The notes under the pieces are model-generated. The model searched no databases. It saw nothing but the letters and a program-made list of their open reading frames with translations, and was not told where the DNA came from. From Stenotrophomonas maltophilia (GTDB taxonomy: Bacteria; Pseudomonadota; Gammaproteobacteria; Xanthomonadales; Xanthomonadaceae), in NCBI RefSeq assembly GCF_004684085.1, contig NZ_SRHZ01000024.1:327045-391044 (forward strand): a stretch of DNA of 64,000 bases. The letters are read 5' to 3'. A program made the translations under genes and the position numbers. Shown in pieces: positions 45,701 to 53,735 of this stretch; the stretch's first letter is position 1; the number at the start of each line of letters is the position of its first letter.

Positions 45701-46168
45701 ACCCGCGCTCTCCAGGCGGCGCTTCTCGGCCTCCAGGTCCAGGCGCTGGCCGACCTTCAGGTCAAAGCTGCCGCCGATCACGTAGCTGCGCGGGGCCAGC
45801 TGCTGCAGCAGGGTCTGCACCGGCACGATCACCAGGCCGCGTTTCAGCGTGGGCAGGCGGTGCAGGGCGGACAGGCGCTGCGAGATGATGTCCGGATGCG
45901 GACTGAAGCGGTCGTAAGGCAGGGTTTCCCAGTCCGGGAAAGCGACCACCGGCAGGGCCGGGTCACCGCCGAGCAGGGTGTGCAGGTCGGCTTCGAGCTG
46001 GTTGGCGCCGTGGTTGTCACGGGCGATCACCAGCGATGGCGCGTCGTGCGCACGCGTGGCCTGGGCCAGGTACCAGGCCAGGGCGGTCGGCGATGCGGGG
46101 GCGCGCCACCAGGCGCGGAGCTGGCCGGCGCGCGGCAGCGGCGGGGCGGGGTATGAGGTACGCGACAT
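42704..46168 (-). CDS. mfd: Transcription-repair coupling factor Mfd
   Basis: ATP-dependent translocase of 1154 residues that removes stalled RNA polymerase and recruits UvrA. Domains in order: UvrB-like N-terminal (FPDWETLPYDRFSPHPDI), RNA-polymerase interaction domain (GAPIVHEDHGVGRYRGL), helicase core with Walker A GDVGFGKTEVAVRAAF, DEEQ motif VDEEQRFGV, ATPIPRTL, and QLRGRVGRSHHRAYAYL, then the autoinhibitory C-terminal TRCF domain. Length is standard. Confidence 0.97.
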   Translation of the reverse strand: MSRTSYPAPPLPRAGQLRAWWRAPASPTALAWYLAQATRAHDAPSLVIARDNHGANQLEADLHTLLGGDPALPVVAFPDWETLPYDRFSPHPDIISQRLSALHRLPTLKRGLVIVPVQTLLQQLAPRSYVIGGSFDLKVGQRLDLEAEKRRLESAGYRNVPQVMDPGDFAVRGGLLDVFPMGADEPLRVELLDEDIDSIRAFDPESQRSLDKVEAVHMLPGREVPMDEASIARVLATLRERFDVDTRRSSLYQDLKSGLAPAGIEYYLPLFFERTATLFDYLPDGSLPVVCAGAGEAAEAFWAQTGERYEQRRHDVERPLLPPSALYLSPELLRERLNDAPRIEVWSADHARIADAHALGDQPLPPLPVAAREAPAGDALKSFLGHYPGRVLIAADSPGRREALLEVLQAAELKPPVVADLPSFLADDARFAITVAPLEDGFALDDPRIAVLTERQLFPERAGSTRRTRRAGREPEAIIRDLGELTEGAPIVHEDHGVGRYRGLIAMDVGGMPGEFLEIEYAKGDRLYVPVAQLHLISRYSGASAETAPLHSLGGEQWSKAKRKAAEKVRDVAAELLEIQARRQARAGLALQVDRAMYEPFAAGFPFEETPDQLAAIDATLRDLASSQPMDRVVCGDVGFGKTEVAVRAAFAAASAGKQVAVLVPTTLLAEQHYRNFRDRFADYPMKVEVLSRFKSTKEIKAELEKVAAGTIDVIVGTHRLLQPDVKFKDLGIVIVDEEQRFGVRQKEALKALRANVHLLTLTATPIPRTLNMAMAGLRDLSIIATPPPNRLAVQTFITQWDNALLREAFQRELARGGQLYFLHNDVESIGRMQRELSELVPEARIGIAHGQMPERELEKVMLDFQKQRFNVLLSTTIIESGIDIPNANTIIINRADRFGLAQLHQLRGRVGRSHHRAYAYLVAPDRRSITPDAEKRLEAIASMDELGAGFTLATHDLEIRGAGELLGEDQSGQMAEVGFSLYTELLERAVRSIKQGKLPDLDAGEEVRGAEVELHVPALIPEDYLPDVHTRLTLYKRISSARDSDALRELQVEMIDRFGLLPDAAKHLFAIAELKLKANTLGIRKLDLGENGGRIVFESKPNIDPMAVIQLIQKQPNLYAMEGPDKLRVKHPLPLPEDRFNAARALLTTLAPG

Positions 46169-46209
46169 GGACCCCGGATTTTAGCAGAAGCCCGATCAAA
46201 CCCTGTCGG

Positions 46210-46282
46210 GTAGTGCCGGCCGCCGGCCGGCCGCCTCATCTACCGTTGGGGTATCGGAATGCCGGCCAGCGGCCGGCACTAC
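46210..46282. repeat. Inverted pair of GTAG hairpins
   Basis: GTAGTGCCGGCCGCCGGCCG at 46210 faces the complement ending GGCCGGCACTAC at 46282. It is the same arrangement as at 18907-18979. It lies upstream of mfd and after the GNAT gene. Confidence 0.88.
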
Positions 46283-46317
46283 CGGGAGGCGTGGCCGGGC
46301 AGGGCCCGGCGCATCCG

Positions 46318-46863
46318 TCAGTTGTCCAGTTCCAGCACCATCCGCACCAGGCCCTCGGCGCCGGTCGGGTGGGGGACCGGCTTGAAGCCCAGAGAGGCGG
46401 CCAGCTGCTTCATCGGCTCGTTCTCGGCGGCAACGTCGCCGTACAGGCGGTCCAGGTACTTGCCGCGGCCCCACTTCACCAGCTTGCGCATCAGCTGCCG
46501 GCCCAGGCCCTGGCCGATGAGGAAGCGGCTGATCAGGATCGCGTACTCGGCTTCACGGGTACCGGGGATGATCGAGGCCCGGGCGACCGCGCCGACCACC
46601 GCCTCACCAGCGGGCAGGGATTCGGCAGCGACCAGGGTGATCTCGGTCTTCGGATTCGGGTGGGTCAGGCGCTGGGTGGTTTCCGGCGAAAGCTCGGTCA
46701 CCGCCTGCAGGAAACGATCACGGATTTCTTCCGGCCCGAACAGGCTGAACGCCGCTTGCAGCGGCGCGCCATCTTCCGGGCGGATGGGGCGGATCAGCAG
46801 CTCGTGGCCGCTGGGAGCCTTGAAGATCTCATGCCAGGGCGGCATGCGGTTGCGAGTGGCCAT
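46318..46863 (-). CDS. GNAT family N-acetyltransferase
   Basis: Protein of 181 residues. The GNAT core has AVVGAVARASIIPGTREAEYAILISRFLIGQGLGRQLMRKLV, in which the R/Q-x-x-G-x-G/A acetyl-CoA loop is IGQGLGRQL, plus a C-terminal strand. It resembles the acetyltransferase domain fused to ADP-forming acyl-CoA synthetases/protein lysine acetylases (HELLIRPIRPEDGAPLQ), but here stands alone. The start follows AAGGA. The acceptor is unknown. Confidence 0.85.
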   Translation of the reverse strand: MATRNRMPPWHEIFKAPSGHELLIRPIRPEDGAPLQAAFSLFGPEEIRDRFLQAVTELSPETTQRLTHPNPKTEITLVAAESLPAGEAVVGAVARASIIPGTREAEYAILISRFLIGQGLGRQLMRKLVKWGRGKYLDRLYGDVAAENEPMKQLAASLGFKPVPHPTGAEGLVRMVLELDN

Positions 46864-46958
46864 ACCGGGTGATTCCTTGGTGGTCCATCGATTGTGGCAT
46901 CACCGGGGCTGCATTCCGTGAACGAAAGGCTCACGGCGGTACAGCCTCGTGAAGGCCG

Positions 46959-47816
46959 TTATTCGGGGGCTTTGAGCCAATCCAGCCGGGTGCTGGCGCC
47001 GGGCTCGCCCAGGTGCTGGCGCAGTGCCGGCAGGGCCGGACCGACCACCCGGTCAAACTGCCAGGGCGGGTTGAGCAGCAGCATGCCACTGCCGTTGAGG
47101 CGCAGCGGCGAGTCGTCCGGACGCACCAGGAACTCGATCGTCATCGCTGATTTGACCGGCAGTGCACTGGCCTTGCGCAGGAAATGCAGGATGGTGCGAC
47201 GCTGCTTGATCGGGAACCAGACCGCACAGGTGGCCTGTGGCCAGCGCGCCAGGGTCTCGGCCAGGGCGACCAGGACGGCCTGGTATTCGGCATCCTGGGC
47301 TTCGTAGGGCGGATCAATCAGCACCAGGCCGCGGCCGATCTTGCTGCCGTTGAACTTCGGCGGCAACAGCGAGCGCAGCAGCGCGTAACCGTCGCCCGGA
47401 TGCACGCCAACCCGGTTGTCATGGGCGAACAGCGCCTTCAGCGTTGCGGTTTCGGCTTCCTGCAGCTCACAGACCGCCATGCGGTCCTGTGCACGCATCG
47501 CCTGCGCGCTCAGCAGCGGCGAGCCCGGGTAGTTGGTCATCGCGCCGACCGGGTTGCCGGCCTGCACCGCCTTCAGGTAGTGCTCGATCACCTCCGGAAG
47601 CTTGGGCTGGGCCATCAGCCGCATGATCCCGGATTCGGCCTCCAGGGTCTTGCGGCTCTCTTCGCTGGCCAGCAGGTAGCGGCCGGCACCGCCGTGGGTG
47701 TCGAGCACGAAGAACGGGCTGTCCTTGCGCTTGAAGCTGTCGATCAGGGCCAGCTGCACGATGTGCTTGAGCACATCGGCGTGGTTGCCGGCATGGAAGG
47801 CGTGGCGATAGTTCAT
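46959..47816 (-). CDS. rlmJ: 23S rRNA (adenine-2030-N6)-methyltransferase
   Basis: SAM-dependent methylase of 285 residues. It begins MNYRHAFHAGNHADVLKHIV, the invariant RlmJ N-terminus, with the SAM motif FVLDTHGGAGRYLL and catalytic DPPY in VLIDPPYEAQD. It acts on ribosomal RNA, not DNA. It is divergent from creB with 47 bases between the starts. Confidence 0.96.
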   Translation of the reverse strand: MNYRHAFHAGNHADVLKHIVQLALIDSFKRKDSPFFVLDTHGGAGRYLLASEESRKTLEAESGIMRLMAQPKLPEVIEHYLKAVQAGNPVGAMTNYPGSPLLSAQAMRAQDRMAVCELQEAETATLKALFAHDNRVGVHPGDGYALLRSLLPPKFNGSKIGRGLVLIDPPYEAQDAEYQAVLVALAETLARWPQATCAVWFPIKQRRTILHFLRKASALPVKSAMTIEFLVRPDDSPLRLNGSGMLLLNPPWQFDRVVGPALPALRQHLGEPGASTRLDWLKAPE

Positions 47817-47863
47817 GGGCGGCAGTGTACGGGGCGGCGGCCGCAGCGGCTATGCTGCGCGCC

Positions 47864-48577
47864 ATGACAGCTCCCGTTGCCCATGTCCTGGTGGTCGAGG
47901 ACGAAGCCGCCATCGCCGAAACCGTGCTCTATGCGCTGCGCAGCGAAGGCTACGCCGCCAGCCACTGCCTGCTGGGCGGTGAGGCCCTGCTGCGGCTGCA
48001 GGCCGGTGGCATCGACGTGGTGGTGCTGGATGTCGGCCTGCCCGACCTTGGCGGCTTCGAGGTCTGTCGCCGGCTGCGCGTCTTGCCGGGCCCTGCAGCG
48101 CAGCTGCCGGTGATCTTCCTGACCGCCCGCAACGACGAGGTGGATCGTGTGCTTGGCCTGGAACTGGGCGCCGACGATTACATGACCAAGCCGTTCTCGC
48201 CGCGCGAACTGGTGGCGCGGGTACGAGCACGCCTGCGCCGTGCGGCACCGGCTGTGGCGGCGCCCGACGCCGAGGCCGGCTGGAAGGAGCATGGGGCCTT
48301 CGCCATCGACCGCGAGGGTCGGCGCATCCGCTTCCGTGGACAGGCACTGGATCTGACCCGCTACGAATATGCGCTGCTGGAGTCGCTGCTGCAGCGCCCG
48401 GGCGCCATCCTCAGCCGCGCCCAGCTGATGGACCGGGGCTGGGACAGCAGTGCCGACAGTGCCGACCGCACCGTCGATACCCACGTCAAGACGCTGCGTG
48501 CCAAGCTGCGCGCGGCCGGTGCCAGCGACGATCCGATCCGCACCCACCGTGGCCTCGGCTACGCGCTGGAGGTCTAG
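47864..48577 (+). CDS. creB: Response regulator CreB
   Basis: OmpR-family regulator of 237 residues. The receiver has VVEDEAAIAET, acceptor Asp in VVLDVGLPDLGG and LTARND/YMTKPFSP, then a winged helix (LDLTRYEYALLESLL; TVDTHVKTLRAKL; HRGLGYALEV). The start is ATG at 47864; the frame is open 13 codons upstream without support. It is 3 bases from creC. CreB is activated by CreC and binds cre-tags, one of which lies before creD. Confidence 0.92.
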   Translation: MTAPVAHVLVVEDEAAIAETVLYALRSEGYAASHCLLGGEALLRLQAGGIDVVVLDVGLPDLGGFEVCRRLRVLPGPAAQLPVIFLTARNDEVDRVLGLELGADDYMTKPFSPRELVARVRARLRRAAPAVAAPDAEAGWKEHGAFAIDREGRRIRFRGQALDLTRYEYALLESLLQRPGAILSRAQLMDRGWDSSADSADRTVDTHVKTLRAKLRAAGASDDPIRTHRGLGYALEV

Positions 48578-48580
48578 CCG

Positions 48581-50041
48581 ATGCGCCTGGTGCTGAAGCT
48601 GTTCCTCGGCTTCTTCCTGATCACTGGCATCGCCGCGTTCTTCGTGATGCGCGTGTTCGTCAACGAAGTGAAGCCCGGTGTGCGGCAGGCGATGGAATCG
48701 ACCCTGGTCGACGCGGCCAACGTGCTGGCCGAGATGGCCGCCGCCGACGTCAAGGACGGCACCATCCGCAGCGGCAGCTTCACCCGCAATCTGGCCAAGG
48801 CGCGGCAGCGCGACCTGAAAGCGATGGTCTGGCGTTTCCCGAAGCGCGCGCTCGACTACAGAGTGACCATCACCGATGCCAAGGGCATCGTCATCTACGA
48901 CTCGCTGGGGCGTGACCTGGGGCGCGACAACTCGCGCTGGAACGATGTCTACCGCACCCTGCGTGGTGAATACGGCGCCCGTTCCAGCCCCGAAATCGCT
49001 GGCGAAGAGGGCGATACGGTGATGCATGTGGCGGCGCCGGTGTACGACCCGGTCGATGGCCGTACCCTGATCGGCGTGCTGAGCCTGGCCCAGCCCAACC
49101 GCAGCATTGATCCGTTCATCGCCGCCAGCCAGCGCGCCATCATCGAGCGCGGGGCCTGGCTGATCGGGCTGTCGGCGCTGGTCGGTGTGCTGGTGACGAT
49201 GTGGCTGACCACCGGCCTCGGCCAGCTCAGCCGTTATGCGCGCGCAGTGACCGCCGGCGAACCGGTGCCGCCGCCACGACGCCGCCACGACGAGATCGGT
49301 GATCTCGGCCAGGCGCTGGAAACGATGCGCCGCAAGCTGGAAGGCAAGGCGTACGTCGAGCAGTACGTGCAGTCACTGACGCATGAGATGAAGAGCCCGC
49401 TGGCAGCGATCCGCGGTGCTGCCGAGCTGCTGCAGGAGCCGATGCCCGAAGCCGACCGCGTGCACTTCGCACGCAGCATCGTCGACCAGCAGGAACGCCT
49501 GACCGAGACCATCGACAAGCTGCTGGCGCTGGCCGAGGTGGAGCAGCACGGCTGGCTGCAGACCCGCGACCCGATCGCGTTGCCGGTGCTGCTGGCCGAT
49601 GCTGCTGCCGCAGCGCAGGTGCGCGCGCAGGCGGCCGGGGTGCAGGTCTGCATCGGCAGCGTGCCCGACCTGCGCGTGCAGGGCGATACCTACCTGCTGC
49701 GGCAGGCCCTGCACAACCTGATCGACAACGCGATTGCGTTCTCGCCGGCCGGTGCGGAGATCGCGCTGCAGGCCGAGGTGGACGGGCAGGGCGTGCGCCT
49801 GCTGGTGGCCGACCGTGGGGCTGGCATCCCCGACTATGCGCGCGAACGGGTGTTCGAGCGCTTCTATTCGCTGGCCCGCCCCGGCAGTGGCCGGCGCAGT
49901 TCCGGGCTGGGCCTGCCGTTCGTGCAGGAAGTTGCCCGCCTGCATGACGGCCGTGCCAGCGTCGACGACCGCGAAGGCGGCGGCACCGTGGCCAGCCTGT
50001 GGTTGCCGTTGGTCGTGCCGGGCCAGCGCCCGCGGCGCTGA
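48581..50041 (+). CDS. creC: Sensor histidine kinase CreC
   Basis: Kinase of 486 residues. TM1 is about 4-25 (LKLFLGFFLITGIAAFFVMRVF), then a periplasmic domain beginning NEVKPGVRQAMESTLVD typical of CreC, TM2 about 185-210, HAMP, H-box YVQSLTHEMKSPLAAIRGAAE, N-box ALHNLIDNAIAFS, and G-boxes VADRGAGIPDY and SSGLGLPFVQEVA. In related bacteria CreBC responds to peptidoglycan/penicillin-binding-protein stress and influences beta-lactam resistance; that link is from known biology, not visible here. Confidence 0.93.
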   Translation: MRLVLKLFLGFFLITGIAAFFVMRVFVNEVKPGVRQAMESTLVDAANVLAEMAAADVKDGTIRSGSFTRNLAKARQRDLKAMVWRFPKRALDYRVTITDAKGIVIYDSLGRDLGRDNSRWNDVYRTLRGEYGARSSPEIAGEEGDTVMHVAAPVYDPVDGRTLIGVLSLAQPNRSIDPFIAASQRAIIERGAWLIGLSALVGVLVTMWLTTGLGQLSRYARAVTAGEPVPPPRRRHDEIGDLGQALETMRRKLEGKAYVEQYVQSLTHEMKSPLAAIRGAAELLQEPMPEADRVHFARSIVDQQERLTETIDKLLALAEVEQHGWLQTRDPIALPVLLADAAAAAQVRAQAAGVQVCIGSVPDLRVQGDTYLLRQALHNLIDNAIAFSPAGAEIALQAEVDGQGVRLLVADRGAGIPDYARERVFERFYSLARPGSGRRSSGLGLPFVQEVARLHDGRASVDDREGGGTVASLWLPLVVPGQRPRR

Positions 50042-50042
50042 C

Positions 50043-50058
50043 TTCACACTCGCTTCAA
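50043..50058 (+). promoter_or_regulatory. cre-tag (CreB-binding site) upstream of creD
   Basis: TTCACACTCGCTTCAA fits TTCAC-N6-TTCAC with the first half perfect and one mismatch at the last base of the second. It lies 65 bases before the creD start, directly after the creC stop. Confidence 0.75.
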
Positions 50059-50122
50059 ATTCGCCACAAACCCTGCTCACCACAGCGGTCCATCCTGCAG
50101 CCCTCTCCAACGAGGATGGACC

Positions 50123-51442
50123 ATGAAATCCCTGAAGATGCTGCTGCGGTTCGCCATTGTCGGCGGGCTGATCCTGCTGCTGCTGATCCCGCTGATGATG
50201 ATCCGTGGGGTCATCAACGAGCGCAGCCAGTACCGCGATGAGGCCTTCGCGCGGGTGGCCGACAGCCGCGCCGGCGTGCAGCGCCTGGTCGGCCCGGTGC
50301 GCGTGGTGCCGTGGGTGGAACGCCTGCAGGTCGAGGTGGTCGATGCCAAGGGCAACAAGAAGACCGAGGTGCAGGTCACCGAAGGTCATTGGCTGCAGAT
50401 GCCGGCGTCGCTGGAGATCGGTGGCGAGATGCTGCCGAGCCAGCGCGAGGTGGGCCTGTTCAAGGTGCCGGTATACAGCTGGAACGGCCAGTTGAAGGCC
50501 ACCTTCGCCGCGGACGACTATCCGGTGAAGGCCGGCCGCAGCTATGGCCAGCCGTATGTGGCGCTGGGCATTTCCGATGTGCGTGGCCTGGTCGGTACGC
50601 CGAACCTGCGGGTGGATGGCAAGCAGGTGCGGCTGTTGCCGGGCGTTGGTGCCGCCAGCGAGGTCGGTCGCGGCCTGCATGCAGCGGTGGCTGGCTTTGC
50701 CGAGGATCATGGCGGCACCCTGGCCGGCAGTGCGGTTGAACTGGAGCTGCGCTTGGACGGCAGCCGCATGCTGTCGGTGGTGCCGGTGGGGGATGACACC
50801 AAGATCGCGCTGCGCTCCAGCTGGCCACACCCGTCGTTCAGCGGTGCTTTCCTGCCCAACGAACGTCGTGTCGATGCACAGGGCTTCGACGCACGCTGGG
50901 CGGTGTCATCGCTGGCCTCCGATGCCCAGCGCCAGCTGCGCAGCGACGGTGCGATCGATTCGCAGGCGGTGACGGTGTCGCTGGTCGATCCGGTCGATGC
51001 CTACACCCAGGCCGATCGTGCATCCAAGTACGGCGTGCTGTTCGTGGTGCTGACCTTCGTCGGCTTCATTCTGTTCGAGCTGATCAAGTCGCTGCGCATC
51101 CATCCACTGCAGTACCTGATGGTTGGCCTGGCACTGGCGATCTTCTTCCTGCTGCTGATCAGCCTGTCCGAGCACATCACGTTCTGGAAGGCCTACCTGG
51201 TTTCGGCGGTGGCCTGTATCGGCCTGCAGGCGGTGTACCTGGCCAATGTGCTGGGCCACTGGAAGCGCGGCCTTGGCTTCGCTGCGCTGCTGACGGTGCT
51301 GTACGGCGCGCTGTATGGCCTGCTGGTATCGGAAAACAACGCGCTGCTGATGGGTTCGCTGCTGCTGTTCGTGATCCTGGCGCTGGCGATGTGGGTGACC
51401 CGCCGGGTCGACTGGTACGCGCTTGGCGCGGAACTGAAGTAA
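50123..51442 (+). CDS. creD: Inner-membrane protein CreD
   Basis: Protein of 439 residues. TM1 at about 10-30 (VGGLILLLLIPLMMIRGVINER) is followed by a large periplasmic beta-rich domain (to about 290), then a cluster of four to five C-terminal helices (YGVLFVVLTFVGFILFELI, HPLQYLMVGLALAIFFLLLISLSEHI and following), exactly the CreD plan. SLSEHITFWKAYL is a conserved CreD motif. It is the main CreBC-dependent gene in Enterobacteria. The start follows GAGGA. Confidence 0.93.
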   Translation: MKSLKMLLRFAIVGGLILLLLIPLMMIRGVINERSQYRDEAFARVADSRAGVQRLVGPVRVVPWVERLQVEVVDAKGNKKTEVQVTEGHWLQMPASLEIGGEMLPSQREVGLFKVPVYSWNGQLKATFAADDYPVKAGRSYGQPYVALGISDVRGLVGTPNLRVDGKQVRLLPGVGAASEVGRGLHAAVAGFAEDHGGTLAGSAVELELRLDGSRMLSVVPVGDDTKIALRSSWPHPSFSGAFLPNERRVDAQGFDARWAVSSLASDAQRQLRSDGAIDSQAVTVSLVDPVDAYTQADRASKYGVLFVVLTFVGFILFELIKSLRIHPLQYLMVGLALAIFFLLLISLSEHITFWKAYLVSAVACIGLQAVYLANVLGHWKRGLGFAALLTVLYGALYGLLVSENNALLMGSLLLFVILALAMWVTRRVDWYALGAELK

Positions 51443-51452
51443 GGAGCGGGCC

Positions 51453-51863
51453 ATGAGCTGGCGCCAGGGATTGCGGCTACGGGCACGGCAGGGCATTCCG
51501 GCCCTGCTGGAAGTGGATGCGCTGCTGCAGGCACATGGCGTGCTGGCGGCCTTGCCGGGGGCACGGATCGCCCCCGGTCTGGTCCGCTTCCAGCTGGCAG
51601 CGGTGACCTGCGAGGGACTGCAGGGACGGGGGCTGGATTGGCTGCAGGGCGCGCGACAGGGACGCGGTGCGCTGGCCGGCCGGGTGCCGCGCTACCGGCC
51701 ATGGAAGGCCGGGGCGGAGGCGCTGGCCGAGATCGGCATCGGTGGCCTGCCCGGTGACTGGCCGGCACATGCGGCGGTGTACGGCTGCAGCAGCATCGAC
51801 CGGCGGCACTGGTTGTTGTTGCTGCCGGAGCGGGCGCAGCTGTGGCTGGGGTGGAGTGGGTGA
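51453..51863 (+). CDS. Hypothetical protein downstream of creD
   Basis: Protein of 136 residues, start ATG 51453 behind AAGGAGCGG, 10 bases after the creD stop, so probably in the same transcript. No recognised domain. Sequence features are a positively charged start, several Gly/Trp-rich segments (LDWLQGARQGRGALAG) and a C-terminal strand HWLLLLPERAQLWLGW. There is no signal peptide or TM. It may be a lineage-specific CreBC-regulon member. Confidence 0.6.
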   Translation: MSWRQGLRLRARQGIPALLEVDALLQAHGVLAALPGARIAPGLVRFQLAAVTCEGLQGRGLDWLQGARQGRGALAGRVPRYRPWKAGAEALAEIGIGGLPGDWPAHAAVYGCSSIDRRHWLLLLPERAQLWLGWSG

Positions 51864-51876
51864 TTGCAGATGATGT

Positions 51877-51899
51877 ATCCACGCATGGCGTGGATCTAC
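51877..51899 (-). repeat. GTAG hairpin, minus orientation
   Basis: The minus strand reads GTAGATCCACGCCATGCGTG through 51877. The same unit recurs in plus orientation at 59339 and 60832. Confidence 0.85.
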
Positions 51900-51989
51900 T
51901 GCCGCCCATGACCGATGGGACGGTATCCCTGTGCCCCCGCTGGCTAGACTCGATGGGTTGATGATCGAGCCGAAGGGCAGGGGTGCGAT

Positions 51990-53582
51990 GTGTTGAAGTG
52001 GGGCATGCTGGCCGCAGCGCTGGCGATGGGGGGCAATGCAGGGGCGCAGCAGCGCGAGACGGTGGACCTGGACATGGTCAGCCGCATCCGACAGGAGGCC
52101 TTCCACCGTTCGCAGGTGATGGACACCTTCAGCTACCTCACCGAACGCATTGGCCCGCGCCTGACCAACTCGCCGGCAATGGGCCGCGCCAACGCGTGGA
52201 CCCGTGGCAAGTTCAACGAATGGAAGCTGGACAACGTCCACGACGAAGCCTTCGACGACTTCGGGCGTGGCTGGGAGTTCACGTCGGCCAGCGTGGAGAT
52301 GCTGGGTGATCGCATCCAGCCACTGCATGCACTGCCCAAGGCCTGGACGCCGGGCACCAAGGGCCCGGTTGAAGGCGAGCTGGTACAGGTCGAGATCAAG
52401 AAGCCCGAAGACATCGAGAAGTACCGCGGCAAGCTGCGCGGCAAGATCCTGCTGCTGGGCGAGGCGCGCGAGTACAAGCGCGGCACCGAGGCGGATTCGC
52501 ACCGGCACGACGCCACCTCGCTGGAGGGCCTGCAGGAGTTCACCCTGCCCAAGGACAAGGACGCTACTGCCGAGCGTGCGAAGCGGGTCAAGGAATACCA
52601 GGAGCGCCAGCAACTGGCGACCAAGGTCAATGCGTTCTTCATCGAAGAAGGCGCGCTGGCCTCGATCAGCATCAGCAGCTGGGACAACGGCATCATCCGG
52701 GTTGCCGGTGGTGGCTCGCGCAAGGCTGGTGAGTCGGTGGGCATCCCGGAGCTGGCGATGATCGCCGAGCACTTCAATCCGCTGGTGCGGGCGCTGGAGG
52801 CCAAGCAGACCGTGCGCCTGCGCGTGGATGTGGCCGCGCGCTTCACCGACGAGGCCGACCAGCCCGGCTACAACACGCTGGCCGAGATCCGCGGCAGCAG
52901 CAAGCCCGATGAAGTGGTGATGATCGGTGCGCACCTGGATTCATGGCACAGCGGTACCGGTGCGGCCGACAACGCGGCCGGCGTGGCGGTGATGATGGAG
53001 GCGATGCGCATCCTCAAGGCGACCGGCGCCAAGCCCAAGCGCACCATCCGCGTGGCGCTGTGGAGCGGCGAGGAGCAGGGCCTGATCGGCTCGCAGGCCT
53101 ATGTGGCCAAGCACTTCGGCCGTTTCCCGGAACCCACCGACCCGGCGCAGAAGGCGCTGCCGGCCTCGCTGCGCGAGCCAACCGGCGCGCTGCAGAAGAC
53201 CCGCGATTACAGCAAGTTCCAGGTCTACTTCAACATGGACAACGGCTCGGGCCGCTTCCGTGGCATCTACGCGCAGGAAAACCTGGCGGCCATGCCGATC
53301 TTCGAAGCCTGGCTGGCGCCGTTCCATGACGTGGGCGCCACCACTGTGGCCACCCGCAACACCGGCAGCACCGACCACATCAGCTTCGATCGCATCGGCC
53401 TGCCGGGCTTCCAGTTCATCCAGGACCGGCTGGACTACTTCACCAACGTCCACCACAGCCACCTGGACACCTGGGACCACGCCGAACCGGAAGACCTGAA
53501 GCAGGCTGCGGCCATCGTCGCCTCGTTCGCCTACAACGCCGCAACGCGCGAGCAGTCCTTCCCGCGCAAGGTAGAACCGTAA
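51990..53582 (+). CDS. M28 family exported metallopeptidase
   Basis: Protein of 530 residues with a short signal peptide (LKWGMLAAALAMGGNAGA), GTG start at 51990. The M28 two-zinc centre is visible: IGAHLDSWHSGTGAADNAAGV (His, bridging Asp), ALWSGEEQGLIG (catalytic Glu pair), YFNMDNGSG (Asp) and HHSHLDT (His). This is the Q-type carboxypeptidase/aminopeptidase plan, with a PA-domain-like insertion around 100-260. The stop codon TAA touches the inverted repeat starting at 53581. It precedes gltX but probably has its own unit. Confidence 0.9.
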   Translation: MLKWGMLAAALAMGGNAGAQQRETVDLDMVSRIRQEAFHRSQVMDTFSYLTERIGPRLTNSPAMGRANAWTRGKFNEWKLDNVHDEAFDDFGRGWEFTSASVEMLGDRIQPLHALPKAWTPGTKGPVEGELVQVEIKKPEDIEKYRGKLRGKILLLGEAREYKRGTEADSHRHDATSLEGLQEFTLPKDKDATAERAKRVKEYQERQQLATKVNAFFIEEGALASISISSWDNGIIRVAGGGSRKAGESVGIPELAMIAEHFNPLVRALEAKQTVRLRVDVAARFTDEADQPGYNTLAEIRGSSKPDEVVMIGAHLDSWHSGTGAADNAAGVAVMMEAMRILKATGAKPKRTIRVALWSGEEQGLIGSQAYVAKHFGRFPEPTDPAQKALPASLREPTGALQKTRDYSKFQVYFNMDNGSGRFRGIYAQENLAAMPIFEAWLAPFHDVGATTVATRNTGSTDHISFDRIGLPGFQFIQDRLDYFTNVHHSHLDTWDHAEPEDLKQAAAIVASFAYNAATREQSFPRKVEP

Positions 53583-53679
53583 AAGGGGACGGAGGGGATT
53601 AAGTCGTTTCTCCCCTCCGTTTCCCGGTCGCAGCCCCACGGGCGTGGCAATTGCGACTTAATCCCCTCCGTCCCCTTTT
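53581..53679. repeat. 26-bp inverted repeat, 'GGGGACGGAGGGGATTAAGTCG' family, second copy
   Basis: Perfect arms at 53581-53606 and 53654-53679 around a 47-base loop that itself holds TCCCCTCCGTTTCCC, a partial further arm. It is the same element as 6682-6756. The TAA stop of the M28 gene overlaps its first bases, and gltX starts 57 bases later. Confidence 0.9.
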
Positions 53680-53735
53680 TCCGTCGGGGGCGGAGGGCTG
53701 GTAAAATCGGGGGATTCCCGTTCCTCGAGCCGTCC

